This document shows, piece after piece, positions 1 to 8,651 of a DNA stretch of 54,687 nt. Position numbers and translations under genes: made by a program. The notes below the pieces were generated by a model. The model did not search any database and was not told the origin of the DNA. It saw only the letters and a list, made by a program, of their open reading frames with translations. The DNA lies in the NCBI GenBank assembly GCA_017626095.1, contig JAGAJL010000049.1, forward strand, positions 1-54,687, in the 5' to 3' direction. How positions within the stretch are numbered: position 1 is the first letter of the stretch; each line of letters starts with the position of its first letter. The DNA comes from Lachnospiraceae bacterium. GTDB lineage: Bacteria > Bacillota > Clostridia > Lachnospirales > Lachnospiraceae.

Positions 1-2
1 AT

Positions 3-122
3 GAGAAAACAATTCACGCCGATTTACTTTTAGCAGGTATATCACAGTTATTAACTGTAGTTGTGGCAGATAAAATGAATCAACGTCAACACATCAGAAG
101 CTTAAAATCTTACATAGCTTAG
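3..122 (+). CDS. C-terminal end of an unidentified protein (partial)
   Basis: An open frame enters from the left edge and stops at TAG at 120-122, giving about 39 residues ending in RSLKSYIA. The text has a hydrophobic stretch (LLLAGISQLLTVVVA) and a basic tail. It resembles the tail of a mobile-element protein, but I cannot name the family. The start lies outside the window, so the reading rests only on an open frame and plausible composition. Confidence 0.35.
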   Translation, partial: EKTIHADLLLAGISQLLTVVVADKMNQRQHIRSLKSYIA

Positions 123-196
123 GGCTTACCAATTCCATAAAACCAAAGGCTTATTAAAGTGCGCCTAAAATGTCCCATTATCCACATTTCATTCCA

Positions 197-219
197 GAAT
201 TCGTACCATGTACGAATTC
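197..219. repeat. Perfect 10 bp inverted repeat with 3 nt loop
   Basis: GAATTCGTAC, then CAT, then GTACGAATTC. The arms are perfect and no T-run follows on either strand, so this is not an ordinary terminator. It lies in the 123-389 spacer, where I see no convincing gene. It could be a regulator site or the scar of a mobile element. Confidence 0.5.
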
Positions 220-333
220 ATCCTTGTTTTTAATCAAGATTGCGAACGAGCTTATCGAGTTTCGCAATTACCTATGTAATATTTTAACGTTTGAAACTTT
301 CGACAGAATTGTCGAGAATAGATTTAGAATGCC

Positions 334-352
334 CCCGCCACAGAGCGGCGGG
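334..352 (-). terminator. GC-rich hairpin downstream of pilT (weak terminator candidate)
   Basis: CCCGCC and GGCGGG pair across a 7 nt loop, about 40 bp beyond the pilT stop in the minus direction. No uridine tract follows, so it could halt or protect the transcript but is not a classic intrinsic terminator. Confidence 0.3.
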
Positions 353-389
353 AGCATGTGAATTCAAATAAGTACCAGAAGTTCTGGAT

Positions 390-1454
390 TTAGAATACCT
401 GTGTACGCATCTTTTCGGGATCACGTGCGTACTGAATACAGCTTTCTTTTGAAATCTTGCGTTCCATATACAGCTTCATCAGATAATCATCCAATGTTGA
501 CATTCCTTCTCGTTTACTTGTCTGAATGACAGATTGAAGCTGATGGGTTTTACCTTCACGAATCAGGTTACGAACAGCTGAATTTGCATGCATAACTTCG
601 AATGCAGCCACACGACCATCTTCTGTGACATTCGGAATCAAGGTCTGAGAAATAATGCAGACCAATACGGCAGACAACTGTACACGAATCTGCTGTTGCT
701 GATGTGTCGGGAATGTATCAATAATACGGTCAACAGACGAAGAGGCGTCCATGGTATGTAAGGTAGATAATACCAAGTGTCCGGTTTCAGCTGCTGTGAT
801 CGCTGTTGAGATTGTTTCAAAGTCACGCATCTCACCTACCAGGATAACATCCGGGTCTTCACGAAGTGCACCACGAAGTGCATTTGCAAAACTCTGTGTA
901 TCCTGATTTACTTCACGCTGATTGATCATGGACATCTTATGTGTATGTGTATACTCGATAGGTTCCTCAATTGTAATGATATGTGCATCACGATTCTCAT
1001 TTATCTTATCAATAATGGATGCAAGAGTGGTCGATTTACCGGAACCGGTAGGTCCGGTTACCAAAATTAAACCTCTCTTACGCTGATATAAATCAACAAC
1101 CGACTGAGGAATACCAAGCTTTTCAGTTGTAGGGATTTCTGTTGTTACAGTACGAAATGCGATACCGATACTACCGCGCTGCTTATAAACATTAACACGA
1201 TAACGTCCGATATTGGGATAACCTACGGACATATCGTATTCACCCATTTCCTCAAAACGTTCTCTCTGTTTTGGTCTTAACAAGTTAACTACAAATTCCA
1301 ATGTATCATTCGGTGTCAATACCGGCAAATCCAATTTTTGTAAGTGTCCATTTAAACGCATAATCGGCGGCACGCCTACAGTAATATGGCAGTCAGATGC
1401 GCCTGCATTGTACGCAATTCCTAAAATTTCCTCTAACGTTGCTGGATATCCCAT
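390..1454 (-). CDS. pilT: PilT-family type IV pilus retraction ATPase
   Basis: 354 residues, normal length for PilT. The N-terminal PAS-like half is followed by a RecA-type ATPase core with Walker A GPTGSGKST at about 134-142, an Asp-box/Walker B region (DVILVGEMRD) and the His box region (TAAETGHLVLSTLHT). PilT hexamers in the cytoplasm power pilus retraction in twitching systems. The start is supported by AAAGGAG just upstream. The gene lies 28 bp after sigK on the same strand and they probably share a transcript. No other pilus genes are in the window, so its partner machine must be encoded elsewhere. Related GspE/VirB11-type ATPases are the alternative, but the PilT motifs fit well. Confidence 0.93.
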   Translation of the reverse strand: MGYPATLEEILGIAYNAGASDCHITVGVPPIMRLNGHLQKLDLPVLTPNDTLEFVVNLLRPKQRERFEEMGEYDMSVGYPNIGRYRVNVYKQRGSIGIAFRTVTTEIPTTEKLGIPQSVVDLYQRKRGLILVTGPTGSGKSTTLASIIDKINENRDAHIITIEEPIEYTHTHKMSMINQREVNQDTQSFANALRGALREDPDVILVGEMRDFETISTAITAAETGHLVLSTLHTMDASSSVDRIIDTFPTHQQQQIRVQLSAVLVCIISQTLIPNVTEDGRVAAFEVMHANSAVRNLIREGKTHQLQSVIQTSKREGMSTLDDYLMKLYMERKISKESCIQYARDPEKMRTQVF

Positions 1455-1482
1455 TTCTTATCTCCTTTACCTTCCCAACATT

Positions 1483-2130
1483 TTACCTTGCTGTGTCATC
1501 CTCAAATCTGGCCCGAAGTTTTCGCAAAGCCTTTTTTTCAATTCTGGATACGTAGCTTCGTGAAATCCCAAGCATCTGACCAATCATACGCTGCGGCATC
1601 TCCTCTTCCCCATCCAATGCATATCTGAGGCGAATGACCTGCAATTCTTTTGGCGTTAATGTCTCTGTCAGTATCGCTCGAAGTTTTTTGATATCATCCT
1701 GTAATGACATTTTTTCAAATGCATCAGTATCTTCCGCACAGGTAATGTCGAGAAGGCTGATCTCATTGCCCTCTTTGTCAATACCAACCGGTTCATATAT
1801 CGATACATCTTTTGAGGATTTTTTCTTGGCACGCAACATCATCAGCAGTTCGTTATCTATACAACGTGCCGCATAAGTAGCCAATCGGTTTCCTTTGCTG
1901 CCATCGTACGTCTGAATAGCTTTAATCAGACCGATGGTCCCAATGGAAATCAAATCCTCGGGACTTTCATCCACATTTTGATATTTCTTTGCAATATGCG
2001 CAACCAACCGCAAATTTCGCTCTATTAAAATCTGCCTGGCTCCTTCGGACGCCTTATCTTCGCCCTCCAAATACATGCGGATATAGTAAGCTTCTTCTTC
2101 CTCGCTTAAGGGTTGTTTAAATGTTCTCAT
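1483..2130 (-). CDS. sigK: Sporulation sigma factor SigK, lacking a pro-sequence
   Basis: 215 residues with sigma-70 regions 2 to 4: the region 2 stretch NLRLVAHIAKKYQN, the signature EDLISIGTIGLIKAI, the SigK-like KDVSIYEPVGIDKEGNEISLLD and a C-terminal helix-turn-helix ending SRSYVSRIEKKALRKL. These match SigK better than SigE. SigK drives late mother-cell genes for coat and cortex. The protein begins MRTFKQPLSEEEE, directly at the conserved core. In-frame stops sit 8-9 codons upstream of the ATG, so the inhibitory pro-peptide of Bacillus SigK cannot be encoded here. GGGGA about 8 nt upstream supports the start. It is probably co-transcribed with pilT. Confidence 0.93.
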   Translation of the reverse strand: MRTFKQPLSEEEEAYYIRMYLEGEDKASEGARQILIERNLRLVAHIAKKYQNVDESPEDLISIGTIGLIKAIQTYDGSKGNRLATYAARCIDNELLMMLRAKKKSSKDVSIYEPVGIDKEGNEISLLDITCAEDTDAFEKMSLQDDIKKLRAILTETLTPKELQVIRLRYALDGEEEMPQRMIGQMLGISRSYVSRIEKKALRKLRARFEDDTAR

Positions 2131-2199
2131 CCAAAATCCCCGAAAACGGTTTTACTATATTCTATGCTTAGGGCTTAATTAAGGTTTCACAACATATTT

Positions 2200-2228
2200 A
2201 TTATACAAACTATACTTTCAAAGTGCAA
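2200..2228 (-). promoter_or_regulatory. Sigma-A-like promoter of sigK-pilT
   Basis: Read on the minus strand, TTGCAC and TATAAT are separated by 17 bp, about 70 bp before the sigK start. The match to the housekeeping consensus is good. SigE-type elements also use an AT-rich -10 box, so the sigma factor actually used is not settled by sequence alone. Confidence 0.5.
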
Positions 2229-2333
2229 GTTTGTTCTGCTTAATTTTTCATCTTTTCTAACCGTCTCTCAACTATCCGGCACAATAATCTGCCACTATAA
2301 AATTGCTAATTACATACACGATAAGACGAAAAT

Positions 2334-2828
2334 CTACTTTTTTCTGTCTTTAAAAGCCCAAAATTTGTTTAAGATAAAATTAATCGGTATGGTAATCAAC
2401 AATGTAACAAGTGGTGCAATAGCTTCGGGAACATGTAAAAAGCGAACCCAGATTACCAACAAAACATTTTCCAATACAAGGCCGGTTCCGGCATAAGACA
2501 AAAATGTTTTCAAAAATGCCTGCCACAAAGATCTTGTAGCATTTTCCTCTTTTACAAAAACATATTTATTGTTCCAGTAAAAGGCATTGATCACGCTGAC
2601 CAAAAAACCAATGACACTGGCGATCAGATAATGGCATCCGGCAAAAATGCAAATCAGATAGGTAAAATAATGTATTAAAGTATTGGATACACCCACAATT
2701 CCAAATTTAATAAATTGTAAAAAAGCCTCCCACTGTGCGTCGGATAAAGATATGCGAAATACTTTTCGAATAATAAAATCCAAAATGAGGACAAGTATTT
2801 CCCACAGTTTATTAAGTAATTTAATCAT
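2334..2828 (-). CDS. GtrA-family membrane protein
   Basis: 164 residues with four predicted membrane helices and the GtrA signature near the first helix (FIKFGIVGVSNTLIHYFTYL). A conserved aromatic/Asn patch (NAFYWNNKYVF) follows helix two. GtrA proteins are thought to help flip or supply polyprenyl-linked sugars for cell-surface glycans. There is no glycosyltransferase beside it, so the substrate is unknown. It stands alone between hemW and sigK with about 100 and 200 bp spacers. Confidence 0.85.
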   Translation of the reverse strand: MIKLLNKLWEILVLILDFIIRKVFRISLSDAQWEAFLQFIKFGIVGVSNTLIHYFTYLICIFAGCHYLIASVIGFLVSVINAFYWNNKYVFVKEENATRSLWQAFLKTFLSYAGTGLVLENVLLVIWVRFLHVPEAIAPLVTLLITIPINFILNKFWAFKDRKK

Positions 2829-2929
2829 CTTTTAATTTTCCTTATTGCAGTTTCTATTTTCATTTCTGATTTTCTTTGTTAAAAATCTGTATCATTCTAT
2901 TCTTTGCAATACTTTATTGATCATTTCCA

Positions 2930-4144
2930 CTATATGAATTTTTCAAACACCCAATTGCTTACATCCATGCCAAATTCGGTAAGCGCAATCCGTTCCTGTT
3001 TCCGGTTAACCAAAATCAGTTTCTCTTTTTCAAGCTCCTGCAGTTCTTGTGAAAAACATTCAAAAACCGAACAACCGAATTGAGTTTCAAATTGCTGTAT
3101 GGAAACGCCCCTTGTCATGCGAAGCCCCAAAAAGAAGTATTCTGCCATAGCGTCTTCTTTGGATAGTTGTTCTATCTCATCATATTGTTGATACAAAGCT
3201 TCATTGCTATCATTTTCTATTGCAGATAAGGAAACATCCTGCACAAAAGAGCTTATCATTAAATTATGTAAACCTATTTTTGTTAATGACCACAACGAAA
3301 TATATTGTTTCAGATCACAAATATTTTTCGTCCGACAACCACCAATAAAAGAAGAAGCCCCTAAGCCAACACCCAGATAGGGCACTCTTTCCCAATATCC
3401 GCTGTTATGTTTTGATTCAAATCCGGCTTTTGCATAATTTGATATTTCATACCGATAATAACCGGCAGCTTGTAAAATCCGTTTTGTTTCATGATACATG
3501 GCGCGATCCGTTTCTTCATCGGGAAGCAGTTCTTTATGATTGGCATATTTCTCATAAAACGGCGTGTTTTCTTCAAGAATCAGACTGTACGAAGAAATAT
3601 GTTCCGGATTCAATTTAATGACATTATGTAAACCCTCGATATATTCTTCCAAGGACTGTTCGGGAAGTGCTGACATGCAATCGATATTGATATTTTGAAA
3701 GCCTGCCCGCCTTGCATCAGAATATGTTTGCAAAAATTGCTCATAGGTATGAATTCTTCCTAATAGCATCAGCTTGTCGTTTTGAACTGACTGCAGACCA
3801 ATGCTTAAGCGGTTAAAACCAGCTTTTCTTAATTTATGTAAACCTTTGTAATCTATGGTTGCCGGATTGATTTCTATCGTTATTTCTGCATTCGGGCACA
3901 CATCAAATTTACTCCGGATCAAATCGAGAAGCTCTGTCAGCTGCTCCGCCATAAGAACAGAAGGCGTTCCTCCGCCAAAATAGATGGTTTCCAGTTTTTC
4001 AGGCAAGCTCTCTGCATAAAAAACGATTTCATTTTTTAATGCCTGCAAATACTGTTTTTTTACAGTATCGTCCGCAGGCATTGATAAAAAATCACAATAA
4101 TTACATTTTTTTATGCAGAAAGGAATGTGTACGTATAATTCCAC
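2930..4144 (-). CDS. hemW: HemW-like radical SAM protein (HemN family)
   Basis: 404 residues. The N-terminus carries the radical SAM cluster motif CIKKCNYC at about residues 10-17, followed by the glycine-rich YFGGGTPS segment and the C-terminal HemN domain. The cysteine pattern CxxxCxxC and absence of an N-terminal extension fit HemW, a heme chaperone, rather than true oxygen-independent coproporphyrinogen oxidase HemN. The start is GTG, with GAGGG 7 nt upstream. It follows lepA by about 100 bp, the gene order found widely in Firmicutes (lepA-hemW). Confidence 0.9.
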   Translation of the reverse strand: MELYVHIPFCIKKCNYCDFLSMPADDTVKKQYLQALKNEIVFYAESLPEKLETIYFGGGTPSVLMAEQLTELLDLIRSKFDVCPNAEITIEINPATIDYKGLHKLRKAGFNRLSIGLQSVQNDKLMLLGRIHTYEQFLQTYSDARRAGFQNINIDCMSALPEQSLEEYIEGLHNVIKLNPEHISSYSLILEENTPFYEKYANHKELLPDEETDRAMYHETKRILQAAGYYRYEISNYAKAGFESKHNSGYWERVPYLGVGLGASSFIGGCRTKNICDLKQYISLWSLTKIGLHNLMISSFVQDVSLSAIENDSNEALYQQYDEIEQLSKEDAMAEYFFLGLRMTRGVSIQQFETQFGCSVFECFSQELQELEKEKLILVNRKQERIALTEFGMDVSNWVFEKFI

Positions 4145-4245
4145 AGTTTTCCCTCATTTTATAACTTCTTTTTACATTTTCTTTTATAATTTCATCCAAT
4201 TCGGGATATGATATCACAATTAAAAGAACATCTTTTTATGCATAT

Positions 4246-6063
4246 TTATTTTTTGTCGTCCAGCTTCAAAACACTCATGAAGGCAGATTGCGGGATTTCT
4301 ACATTACCAACCTGTCGCATTCGTTTTTTGCCCTCTTTCTGCTTTTCAAGCAGTTTCTTTTTACGGGTAATATCACCCCCATAACATTTGGCAAGGACAT
4401 CTTTACGCATTGCCTTAACGGTTTCTCTGGCAATTACTTTTCCGCCGACAGCTGCCTGAATGGGAATCTCAAAAAGGTGTCTCGGAATTTCATCCTTAAG
4501 CTTTTCACACATCCTGCGGCCTCTGTCATAAGCAGAATCCTTATGAACAATAAAAGAAAGTGCATCTACCTCTTCTCTGTTGATTAAGATATCCAGCTTC
4601 ACCAATTCAGACCGAACATATCCCTTTAATTCATAATCAAAAGAAGCATATCCTCTGGAGCGTGATTTTAACGCATCAAAGAAATCATAGATAATTTCAT
4701 TTAATGGTAAATCGTATTTTAATAAAGCTCTGGTTTCTTCCATGTAATCCATGCCAAGATACACACCACGACGTTCCTGGCACAATTCCATGATGGAACC
4801 GATGAACTCCGTTGTAACCATAATCTCAGCGGTTACAATCGGTTCTTCCATATAATCAATTTCTGAAGGATCCGGCAAATTACTGGGATTTGTCAACTCA
4901 ATCACTTCACCATTGGTCTTATATACTTTATAAATAACACCCGGTGCTGTTGTCACCAGATCCAGATTGTATTCACGCTCTAAACGTTCCTGTATGATTT
5001 CCAAATGCAGTAATCCCAAAAATCCGCAACGGAAACCAAATCCCAATGCAATGGAAGTCTCCGGCTCATAATTCAGGGACGCATCATTAAGCTGTAGTTT
5101 TTCTAAGGCATCTCTTAAATCCGGATACTTTGCTCCATCTGCAGGATACATGCCACAATATACCATGGAATTCACTTTTTTATATCCGGGAAGCGGCTCT
5201 GTACAAGGGTTGTCCGCATCGGTTACCGTATCTCCGACTGCCGTGTCACGCACATTTTTGATGGACGCGGTAATATAACCAACCATACCCGCAGACAATT
5301 CATCACAGGGAATAAACTGACCGGCGCCAAAATATCCCACTTCGACAACATCAGCAGAAGCGCCTGTTGCCATCATCCGGATACGGGTTCCTTTTTTTAC
5401 TCTACCGTCAACCAGGCGGCAGAAAATAATAACACCTTTATATGAATCATATAACGAATCAAAAATCAAAGCAGACAAAGGTGCATCGGGATTACCCTTG
5501 GGTGCCGGAATTTTTTGAACAACCTGTTCCAGCACTTCTTCAATACCGATTCCGTTTTTTGCTGAAATCATAGGTGCATCCTGCGCTTCAATGCCAATGA
5601 CATCTTCAATTTCGTCCTTGACACGCTGCGGCTCCGCGCTGGGCAGATCGATTTTATTGATAACCGGAAAGACATCCAGATCATGATCTAACGCCAGATA
5701 AACATTGGCTAACGTCTGCGCTTCAATACCCTGAGCGGCATCTACAACCAAAATAGCGCCGTCACAGGCTGCAAGCGCACGGCTCACTTCATAATTGAAA
5801 TCCACATGCCCCGGCGTATCAATCAGATTAAAGATATACTCTTCCCCATCCTTTGCCTTATAAACAATACGCACGGTCTGCGCTTTAATGGTAATTCCTC
5901 TTTCGCGCTCCAAATCCATATTATCCAGAACCTGCTCCTGCATCTCACGGCTGGTCAAAAGTCCTGTTTTTTCTATAATACGGTCAGCCAGCGTTGACTT
6001 CCCGTGATCTATGTGTGCCACAATACAAAAATTGCGGATTTTACTCTGATCAATATGCTGCAT
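4246..6063 (-). CDS. lepA: Translation factor LepA (EF4)
   Basis: 605 residues from the preferred start, close to the family norm. The GTPase domain shows G1 [10 protein letters not shown]2 [12 protein letters not shown]3 DTPGHVDF and G4 NKIDLP. The C-terminal LepA-specific region ends with the basic tail [20 protein letters not shown]. LepA acts on ribosomes during initiation or back-translocation. The frame is open 63 nt further upstream, but [11 protein letters not shown] is chosen because GGAGGAG lies 7 nt before that ATG and family members begin there. It is upstream of hemW and downstream of spoIIP on the same strand. Confidence 0.97.
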   Translation of the reverse strand: MQHIDQSKIRNFCIVAHIDHGKSTLADRIIEKTGLLTSREMQEQVLDNMDLERERGITIKAQTVRIVYKAKDGEEYIFNLIDTPGHVDFNYEVSRALAACDGAILVVDAAQGIEAQTLANVYLALDHDLDVFPVINKIDLPSAEPQRVKDEIEDVIGIEAQDAPMISAKNGIGIEEVLEQVVQKIPAPKGNPDAPLSALIFDSLYDSYKGVIIFCRLVDGRVKKGTRIRMMATGASADVVEVGYFGAGQFIPCDELSAGMVGYITASIKNVRDTAVGDTVTDADNPCTEPLPGYKKVNSMVYCGMYPADGAKYPDLRDALEKLQLNDASLNYEPETSIALGFGFRCGFLGLLHLEIIQERLEREYNLDLVTTAPGVIYKVYKTNGEVIELTNPSNLPDPSEIDYMEEPIVTAEIMVTTEFIGSIMELCQERRGVYLGMDYMEETRALLKYDLPLNEIIYDFFDALKSRSRGYASFDYELKGYVRSELVKLDILINREEVDALSFIVHKDSAYDRGRRMCEKLKDEIPRHLFEIPIQAAVGGKVIARETVKAMRKDVLAKCYGGDITRKKKLLEKQKEGKKRMRQVGNVEIPQSAFMSVLKLDDKK

Positions 6064-6179
6064 AATTCTCCTCCGATATGAAAGCCTATCGTATTGAATT
6101 ATAACAAAAATCCTTATCCTAAGCAATCCATATACATCATGTAAGTGTCAAAAATACAATTTGCGAATGTGCTGGCACC

Positions 6180-7466
6180 TCATCCTTCTCCTTTCAGAAC
6201 CATGGCCAGTATCTGTGCCAAAGGCTCTGCAGCATTCATTGCTTCCTGTACGGTATTGGTCTGTGCACCGACCTCAATCAAAAGGCTCTTGGGCCGGTAA
6301 TGCATATTGTATCGAAGTCCTTTTAAGTAAATATTTCTTGCAAATCCCGGATAATACCGGTCTGCCGCCAGCTTCATCTGAAACGAAAATGCCAGATTTT
6401 CCTTGATGTATGGATTTTTCAGATAATCAATATCTCCCGTCGCATTCAGATAACTAATTCCGTTAAAAAACATAAACTGTGCTGTCTGGCGACCTCCTAC
6501 CTCCTGCACCAAATGCGTTGTTCCCGATACTCCGTCACGATGCAAATCAATGACAACCTCAATACTCGGATTCTCTGCAAGTATCTTTTCAATCGCAGGA
6601 GCCGATACCGAATACGCATAGTCACGATTCGGCAAATCATAAATACCGGTATCATGTATGACATGAAATCCATATTCTTCCCTGAGAATCCCGGCAAGTT
6701 TTTCGCCCACGCCAACGATAGTCGTCGACGGATCCCCGGCTACACTGTCAACAAATCCCTCCTGGGAATGTGTATGATAAATTAAAATCTGCGGAAGCGA
6801 GCTATCCTGCTTCATTGTAGCATCAAATGTTAAAAACTGACCGACATCCAGCTTATCCGCCGTCACGCTGGTTGTTGAATCGACCGTATAGTAATGTTGT
6901 TTTAAATAGGAAAAATCCTGCAAAGCATCATAATCAGGTGTAAAAACAGGCTCCTCCTGTTTAATAAAAGCAGAATTTGCAGCTTTTTGATTTTCTGCTA
7001 ACATCAATTCTTCCATAGACGGCACAGGGTTTATTGTTTCATCGGTATTCTCAGACAGACTGTTTTCTCCTCCTTCTATTTCATTCTGTTTTCCGTCCGT
7101 CAAAGAAAGCGCATCTTCTTCAATTCCCTCCGAATCAGAAGTTTCATTTCCAAATTGCTCCATAAAATATTCCTTTGCTGTGTCATCTAAATTGCTTCTA
7201 CTTTGAACTTCCATGTAGGATGGATACTTCAGATAAAAGCCATATTTTCCTCCCACCAAAGAAAAGGCCATTTCAGACAATGATATATCCGTTTTTCCCA
7301 AAGCTCCATTTCCAAAATAAGTCTGTGAAAAGACCATATTACAAAACTCTTCTTTATAACAAAATGAAAGTAAAATAAATATACAGAAAAATGTACACAA
7401 TGCCAATCTCCGCTCCGGACTGCCAATAACTTGTCTTTTCCGATATCGATAATGCCTTCTTCTCAT
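6180..7466 (-). CDS. spoIIP: Stage II sporulation protein P (SpoIIP)
   Basis: About 428 residues from MRRRHYRYRKRQ. The order is a basic cytoplasmic N-terminus, one membrane helix (LCTFFCIFILLSFCY), a long acidic linker and the catalytic domain. Zinc-ligand and catalytic motifs are visible as LIYHTHSQEGF, VIDLHRDG and LLIEVGAQTN. SpoIIP is the amidase/endopeptidase that works with SpoIID and SpoIIM to thin septal peptidoglycan during engulfment. The frame extends 25 codons further but the upstream text is not protein-like. It lies next to lepA, as in other Firmicutes. Confidence 0.92.
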   Translation of the reverse strand: MRRRHYRYRKRQVIGSPERRLALCTFFCIFILLSFCYKEEFCNMVFSQTYFGNGALGKTDISLSEMAFSLVGGKYGFYLKYPSYMEVQSRSNLDDTAKEYFMEQFGNETSDSEGIEEDALSLTDGKQNEIEGGENSLSENTDETINPVPSMEELMLAENQKAANSAFIKQEEPVFTPDYDALQDFSYLKQHYYTVDSTTSVTADKLDVGQFLTFDATMKQDSSLPQILIYHTHSQEGFVDSVAGDPSTTIVGVGEKLAGILREEYGFHVIHDTGIYDLPNRDYAYSVSAPAIEKILAENPSIEVVIDLHRDGVSGTTHLVQEVGGRQTAQFMFFNGISYLNATGDIDYLKNPYIKENLAFSFQMKLAADRYYPGFARNIYLKGLRYNMHYRPKSLLIEVGAQTNTVQEAMNAAEPLAQILAMVLKGEG

Positions 7467-7546
7467 ATACTCACCACTTAAATATATGTCCGATAGCATC
7501 TGTCTATGACCATGTTGTCCCCAAAACATAATACAAGGCAAAGATT

Positions 7547-7784
7547 CCTTTTCGAATTGGGGTTTCCAATGTATATCTTTGACCGCTGCTTTCTATGAGG
7601 TTTTGTGCCTATCTTAGCGGCATAAGCGAACAAAAAGGAATGCCCGGTTTCAACTGTCTGAAGACGAAGTCTGAGTTTTGAAACCGGGCATTTAATAAGA
7701 TTTTGTGAGCATGCCGCTTAGAGAGGCTAAAAACCGAAGTACGAAGCGGCAAAGATATATATTGGGAACACAAATACGAAAAGG
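7547..7784. repeat. Large palindromic repeat element, copy 1
   Basis: A 238 bp imperfect palindrome. Its ends are CCTTTTCG and CGAAAAGG. Inner arms contain TTAGCGGCAT and ATGCCGCTTA, and the centre is a strong hairpin, ATGCCCGGTTTCA with TGAAACCGGGCAT, which holds a nested AGAC-GAA-GTCT stem. It fills most of the spoIIP-rpsT spacer. Copy 2 lies on the other side of rpsT. The open frame seen across this element is a by-product of the palindrome and is not called. Confidence 0.85.
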
Positions 7785-7796
7785 AAATTACAATAA

Positions 7797-7830
7797 AAAA
7801 GCCAACCGATGGGTTAATTCGGTTGGCTTT
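7797..7830 (-). terminator. Intrinsic terminator of rpsT
   Basis: AAAGCCAACCGA pairs perfectly with TCGGTTGGCTTT around a 9 nt loop. On the minus strand it is followed by a run of T. It lies about 60 bp after the rpsT stop, the expected place. Confidence 0.9.
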
Positions 7831-7889
7831 GCACACATTTCATTTCTTTCCAATCAGGATGACGGACCTGATTAAAAATCTACCATAAA

Positions 7890-8153
7890 TTAGTTCATGC
7901 CGTTAACAGCTTTTGTTAAACGAGAAACCTTTCTGGCAGCATTATTTTTATGATAAATGCCTTTAGAAGCAGCTTTGTTGATTGTTGAAGTAGCATCTGT
8001 CAATGCAGCTTTTGCTCCTTCTGCATCTTTTGCTTCAATTGCAGCGTAAACTTTTTTGATAGAAGTTTTAACACCAGATTTGATAGCTTTATTTCTATCA
8101 GCTTTTGTTCTGTTTACTAAGATTCTCTTTTTTGCAGATTTGATGTTAGCCAT
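7890..8153 (-). CDS. rpsT: 30S ribosomal protein S20
   Basis: 87 residues, starting [11 protein letters not shown] and ending with the typical [15 protein letters not shown] segment; it is Lys/Ala-rich and of family length. S20 binds 16S rRNA during small-subunit assembly. A GGAGGT-type site precedes the ATG. In Bacillus and relatives rpsT points away from gpr and gpr leads into spoIIP. Here rpsT instead points toward spoIIP, which suggests a local inversion. A clear terminator follows. Confidence 0.97.
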   Translation of the reverse strand: MANIKSAKKRILVNRTKADRNKAIKSGVKTSIKKVYAAIEAKDAEGAKAALTDATSTINKAASKGIYHKNNAARKVSRLTKAVNGMN

Positions 8154-8345
8154 GACTTACACCTCCTAATAAAATAATCATATCACTATGCCGGTGTCAC
8201 AATCATCCAGACACGGGCAGATAAATGCGAACACACGCATATTATAATAGCGGAAAGCGCACTTTCTGTCAATATGTAAAATTAAGATTTTTCCAAGTTT
8301 TTTCCAAGACTTTTTCCAAGTTTCCTGTTTTTTGTTTGTATATTA

Positions 8346-8567
8346 GATTTTTGTTCCCGCTATATATCTTTGCCCGCCGGCTTTTACGAGTTTTCGTGCC
8401 TTTCTTAGCGGCATAGGCGAACAAAAATAATGACCGGTTTCAACTGTCTGAAGACGAAGTCTGAGTTTTGAAACCGGTCATTTAATAAATACTTTGTGAG
8501 CATGCCGCTTAGAAAGGCTAGAAAGCGAAGTACGAGGCGGCAAAGATATATAGCGGGAACACAAATC
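8346..8567. repeat. Large palindromic repeat element, copy 2
   Basis: A 222 bp imperfect palindrome bounded by GATTTTTGTTCCCGC and GCGGGAACACAAATC. The inner arms TTAGCGGCAT and ATGCCGCTTA and the central hairpin match copy 1. The hairpin here reads ATGACCGGTTTCA with TGAAACCGGTCAT: both sides changed together relative to copy 1 (C-G pair to A-T pair). It occupies the rpsT-gpr spacer and ends about 85 bp before the gpr start. Confidence 0.85.
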
Positions 8568-8651
8568 CGAAAAAAAAGGAATTATTATAATCATTTCCGG
8601 AAATACTATAGAAAAAAACTATATTATCATCATTTGGAGGTTCGTATATAT

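Noticed and set aside
170-361. 63-codon frame on the plus strand
   Set aside because: It runs through two hairpins and has no ribosome site and no protein-like pattern.
7609-7836. 75-codon frame on the minus strand
   Set aside because: It lies almost wholly within the palindromic repeat and the rpsT terminator.
8496-8651. N-terminal extension of GPR
   Set aside because: The added text is basic and comes from the palindromic repeat; a GGAGG site supports the internal ATG, which also fits family length.
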